Below, one piece after another: positions 61,836 through 64,000 of a stretch of 64,000 nt of DNA. The stretch spans positions 44,067 to 108,066 of the forward strand of contig CALAGQ010000125.1 in the NCBI GenBank assembly GCA_937891765.1. Direction: 5' to 3'. The DNA is from an uncultured Nitrospina sp. (GTDB taxonomy: Bacteria > Nitrospinota > Nitrospinia > Nitrospinales > VA-1). Within the stretch, counting starts at the first letter, position 1. Each line of letters starts with the position of its first letter. The notes below the pieces were generated by a model. It did no database searches. It was given only the letters and a program-made list of their open reading frames with translations, and was not told the origin of the DNA. A program made the translations under genes and the position numbers.

Positions 61836-63047
61836 ATGAGCCGAAATCCGGTCAACCAAACCCTTCGTATTGTCCCCTTGTTTTTATTCTGGTTACTGCT
61901 TTTATCTCACGAGGGTCATTCTCAGGAATTTGCCGTGCCCAATTCCGGGTCCCCCTACAAAAACCTGGCAGATCTGGATGCGGGCCAAATCCTCCATCTT
62001 CCGACCGGATTGGAGGTCAGCCGGGAACAAATGATGGACTCCATTTCAGCTTCCCGGGTCATCTACATCGGCGAGACCCACGACAATATCGAAGCCCATA
62101 AAGTGCAGTTGCAGATCATTCAACTTCTGACAGAGAAATATCCGGTGGCGATTGGGCTGGAAATGTTCCGTCGCTCGGCCCAGGAAAAACTCGACCTCTT
62201 CAACCAAGATCAACTTTCAGATCAAGAATTTAGAAATCTCTTTCACAGTAATTGGGGCGGAGGGTTTGACCTCTACCAACCGATATTTGAATTTTCCAAA
62301 TCCAAAGGTCTACCGTTGATCGGACTCAAATCCACCCGCGCGGTGGAAAATAGTTTTCGCTCGGGAGATGCGGCACCCGGCGACACATTGTATCCGGAAA
62401 TAGACGACACCGACCCTTATCACCGGGCGTTTGCCATGTCCGCCTTCGGCGGTCACACCGCGAAAGCGCTGGAAAAACCTTATCGCATGTTGTTGCTGTG
62501 GGAAGAAACCATGGCCCAAACTGTTGCAGAATTTTTGCGCGATCCGGTCAATAAAGATAAAAAGCTGGTGGTGCTGGCAGGCGGGTTCCATGTTCAATAT
62601 GGATTCGGCATCCCAAAACGCGCTTACCGACGAATACCGCATCCTTATTCCATCGTCCTGCCCGACATCACCAAAATTCCAGAGGAACTGAAGGACCGGG
62701 AAATGAAGGTGGAGAAAGTTTCCATCCCGCTTTACGCCGCAAACTATGTCTGGAAAGTGGAATACCGGGTGCCCGGCCAGAATAAAGTAAAGCTGGGGGT
62801 ACAACTGGCTCAGGAAAAAGATGGAGCCGTGCGCATTCAATCCATCGGCGAAAACTCCAACGCCCAAACCGCCGGCATGAAAGCCGGAGACCAGTTACTC
62901 AGCATGGACGGAAAAACTCTAACGGGGGTGAACGATGTATTAGAACTTCTGCAAAACAAAATTTTTGATGACCACTCCACCTTCCAACTTCGCCGCGACA
63001 ACCAAGCTCTAAAAGTTGAAGTGGTGTTCAAACAAAGAAAACCCTAA
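61836..63047 (+). CDS. ChaN/Tiki-family protein with C-terminal PDZ domain
   Basis: 403 residues. Signal peptide (NQTLRIVPLFLFWLLLLSH, cleavage near GHSQE), then the ChaN (DUF399) domain with VIYIGETHDNIEAHKVQL, AIGLEMFRRSAQEKLD and the late VVLAGGFHVQYGFGIPKRA. The C-terminal PDZ domain (~310-400) carries IQSIGENSNAQTAGMKAGDQLLS. ChaN binds heme in Campylobacter; Tiki relatives are proteases. The PDZ addition is an unusual fusion. ATG 61836 is chosen since the signal peptide begins there; an upstream in-frame ATG at 61749 adds 29 polar residues. Confidence 0.85.
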   Translation: MSRNPVNQTLRIVPLFLFWLLLLSHEGHSQEFAVPNSGSPYKNLADLDAGQILHLPTGLEVSREQMMDSISASRVIYIGETHDNIEAHKVQLQIIQLLTEKYPVAIGLEMFRRSAQEKLDLFNQDQLSDQEFRNLFHSNWGGGFDLYQPIFEFSKSKGLPLIGLKSTRAVENSFRSGDAAPGDTLYPEIDDTDPYHRAFAMSAFGGHTAKALEKPYRMLLLWEETMAQTVAEFLRDPVNKDKKLVVLAGGFHVQYGFGIPKRAYRRIPHPYSIVLPDITKIPEELKDREMKVEKVSIPLYAANYVWKVEYRVPGQNKVKLGVQLAQEKDGAVRIQSIGENSNAQTAGMKAGDQLLSMDGKTLTGVNDVLELLQNKIFDDHSTFQLRRDNQALKVEVVFKQRKP

Positions 63048-63057
63048 GATCCACTGG

Positions 63058-63330
63058 TTAGTGGAGAATTTCAAAAGTGGTCAAGCCTTGGGGTTCGACC
63101 CATTCAATATCGAGCGTAGAGACTTGGGCTGCGGGCGGACCTTTTCTGCACCAGCTGATAAACTGTTCGAGGATTTCTTTTTCCCCTTCAGCATGGATTT
63201 CTACAGTGCCATCGGGGCAGTTTTTTGTCCACCCACACAGGCCCAATTGCAAAGCCTGCTCGCGCGTGCCGGCTCTAAACCAGACCCCTTGCACACGGCC
63301 GCGCGCAATAAGATGGACACTCATCAACAT
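63058..63330 (-). CDS. acyP: Acylphosphatase
   Basis: 90 residues, ferredoxin-like fold. The active-site pair Arg/Asn is present in GRVQGVWFRAGTREQA and GWTKNCPDGTVEI, both at the family positions. It hydrolyses carboxyl-phosphate bonds. It is the downstream member of a short minus-strand run with the small hypothetical gene (18 bases apart). Confidence 0.95.
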   Translation of the reverse strand: MLMSVHLIARGRVQGVWFRAGTREQALQLGLCGWTKNCPDGTVEIHAEGEKEILEQFISWCRKGPPAAQVSTLDIEWVEPQGLTTFEILH

Positions 63331-63348
63331 GGCCTCTTTTCCACCCGA

Positions 63349-63588
63349 TCACTTGTTTTTGCGAAACGCGTCATCAAAAAGATGCTGGATTTCCCGGCAG
63401 ACCTGAAACTTGCTCCCGTCTCCGATTTTTTCTCCGAACTTGCCGAGGTCGCGCATGATGCGCTGGAACTCCTGAGTCTGTCCCTTGAACTTTTCAATGA
63501 GAGGACGAAAATAGAGCTGCTCGTCCTCATCCAGTCGATCACAGATAACCCGGAGCCGGGTTTTTAACGGTTCAAAATCTCGTTCCAT
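63349..63588 (-). CDS. Small helical hypothetical protein, 79 aa
   Basis: 79 residues, predicted all-helical (LKTRLRVICDRLDEDEQLYF, RIMRDLGKFGEKIG). ATG 63588 leads a plausible soluble protein with no family recognised. It is transcribed ahead of the acylphosphatase gene and likely co-transcribed with it. Confidence 0.6.
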   Translation of the reverse strand: MERDFEPLKTRLRVICDRLDEDEQLYFRPLIEKFKGQTQEFQRIMRDLGKFGEKIGDGSKFQVCREIQHLFDDAFRKNK

Positions 63589-63679
63589 GCCTTAATACTA
63601 GCCTTCAATGTATGGGATTGCAATTGGGTAAAAAACTGAGAGGAAAATCTTCTTGGGATCTGCAAGGGAAACCAGTGAG

Positions 63680-64000
63680 CTATTTGCTTTTGAGGCGTTC
63701 TTTCATGATGGTCTTTAGCCGGACCACAGCGGGGCTGCTATCTGGGAGTGTGAGAAATTTTTCGCGGGTGAGAACAGCGACTTCACAATCTTCCAAGGCT
63801 ATCACCGACGCGCTACGCTCATCGCTTGAAATCATCGCCATTTCTCCAAACAAGTCATTCTCTTTGAGTGTGGCAAGTACTACTTTATTGCCCTCGACAT
63901 CTTCCCGATACACTTCCACCGTTCCCTTTTTAATCAGGAACGCGCTCGTGCCATGGGTGCCCTGACGAACAATCTTTTTCCCCTTGCGATATTCTTTAGT
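63680..64000 (-). CDS. Cyclic nucleotide-binding (CNB) domain protein, 5' partial
   Basis: The frame is open through the window end, so the N-terminal half is outside. The visible 106 residues hold the second half of a CNB domain: KIVRQGTHGTSAFLIKKGTVEVY, then NDLFGEMAMISSDERSASV (the phosphate-binding cassette, with Glu and Arg in GEM-x-x-I-x5-RSA) and the C helix. The cassette is intact, so cAMP or cGMP binding is possible. Whether a helix-turn-helix follows is unknown, since the protein ends soon after the CNB domain (KERLKSK). Confidence 0.85.
   Translation of the reverse strand, partial: TKEYRKGKKIVRQGTHGTSAFLIKKGTVEVYREDVEGNKVVLATLKENDLFGEMAMISSDERSASVIALEDCEVAVLTREKFLTLPDSSPAVVRLKTIMKERLKSK

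Overview
The window reads as a chromosome segment of a Gram-negative chemolithoautotroph, most likely a nitrite oxidiser of the Nitrospina (Nitrospinota) type. That placement is inferred from gene content and not from a marker tree. It rests on a five-subunit 2-oxoacid:ferredoxin oxidoreductase typical of the reverse TCA cycle (36055-40027), a small copper nitrite reductase NirK with a divergent Rrf2 regulator (18365-20008), a Na+-translocating decarboxylase operon (53251-56507) and lipopolysaccharide export (LptG). No rRNA, CRISPR array, prophage or intact insertion sequence was seen.

Layout. 1-6534: sugar/aminoglycoside-type kinase (cut by the window edge), lptG, ppx/gppA, ilvB, a secreted metallo-beta-lactamase-fold hydrolase and sspB. 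6623-11509: tRNA-His followed by a compact three-gene cyanophycin cluster (isoaspartyl peptidase, cyanophycinase, cyanophycin synthetase), closed by a near-exact copy of the tRNA-His 3' end. This looks like a site-specifically integrated islet with no integrase left. 11510-16647: a debris-rich stretch with a transposase relic, DoxX, pirin, a small TPR lipoprotein, the C-terminal stump of a P-type ATPase and two tail-to-tail formylglycine-generating-enzyme-like proteins. 16664-25380: aldehyde dehydrogenase, nirK and its regulator, a CBS protein, a fatty acid hydroxylase, tRNA-Pro, an Spy-like His-rich protein, tRNA-Arg, a nitroreductase stump and DAHP synthase. 25663-33519: glnD, a TPR protein, an arginine dihydrolase-like enzyme, orn and purB-purC. 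33644-40868: LMW-PTP plus fructosamine kinase, an orphan zinc-ribbon protein, the oxidoreductase operon and a ferritin-like protein. 41111-50103: RNase HI, mltA, a phosphoribosyltransferase, pcm, an M28 peptidase, small charged secreted proteins and hflKC. 50190-64000: trkA-trkH, the oxaloacetate decarboxylase-type Na+ pump, a giant AsmA-like protein, rlmB, rpsU, a ChaN-PDZ protein, acylphosphatase and a cyclic-nucleotide-binding protein cut by the window end.

Two themes connect the genes. First, nitrogen storage: cyanophycin synthetase makes the Asp-Arg polymer, cyanophycinase and isoaspartyl peptidase return Asp and Arg, and the stand-alone arginine dihydrolase homologue at 29364-30176 could release ammonium and ornithine from the arginine. 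GlnD, the PII signalling enzyme, lies just upstream of that gene. Second, carbon entry through reductive carboxylation (the ferredoxin oxidoreductase) and C4/C3 interconversion coupled to Na+.

The most unusual sequence feature is a family of small hairpins scattered through the spacers, often directly abutting stop codons. They keep one of a few loops (GCCTA/GCCGA, GGCTA or its complement TAGCC, GAGCC, TCA) while their stems change in a compensatory way. They lack U-tracts, so they are not ordinary terminators; they resemble a REP-like repeat family that I do not recognise.
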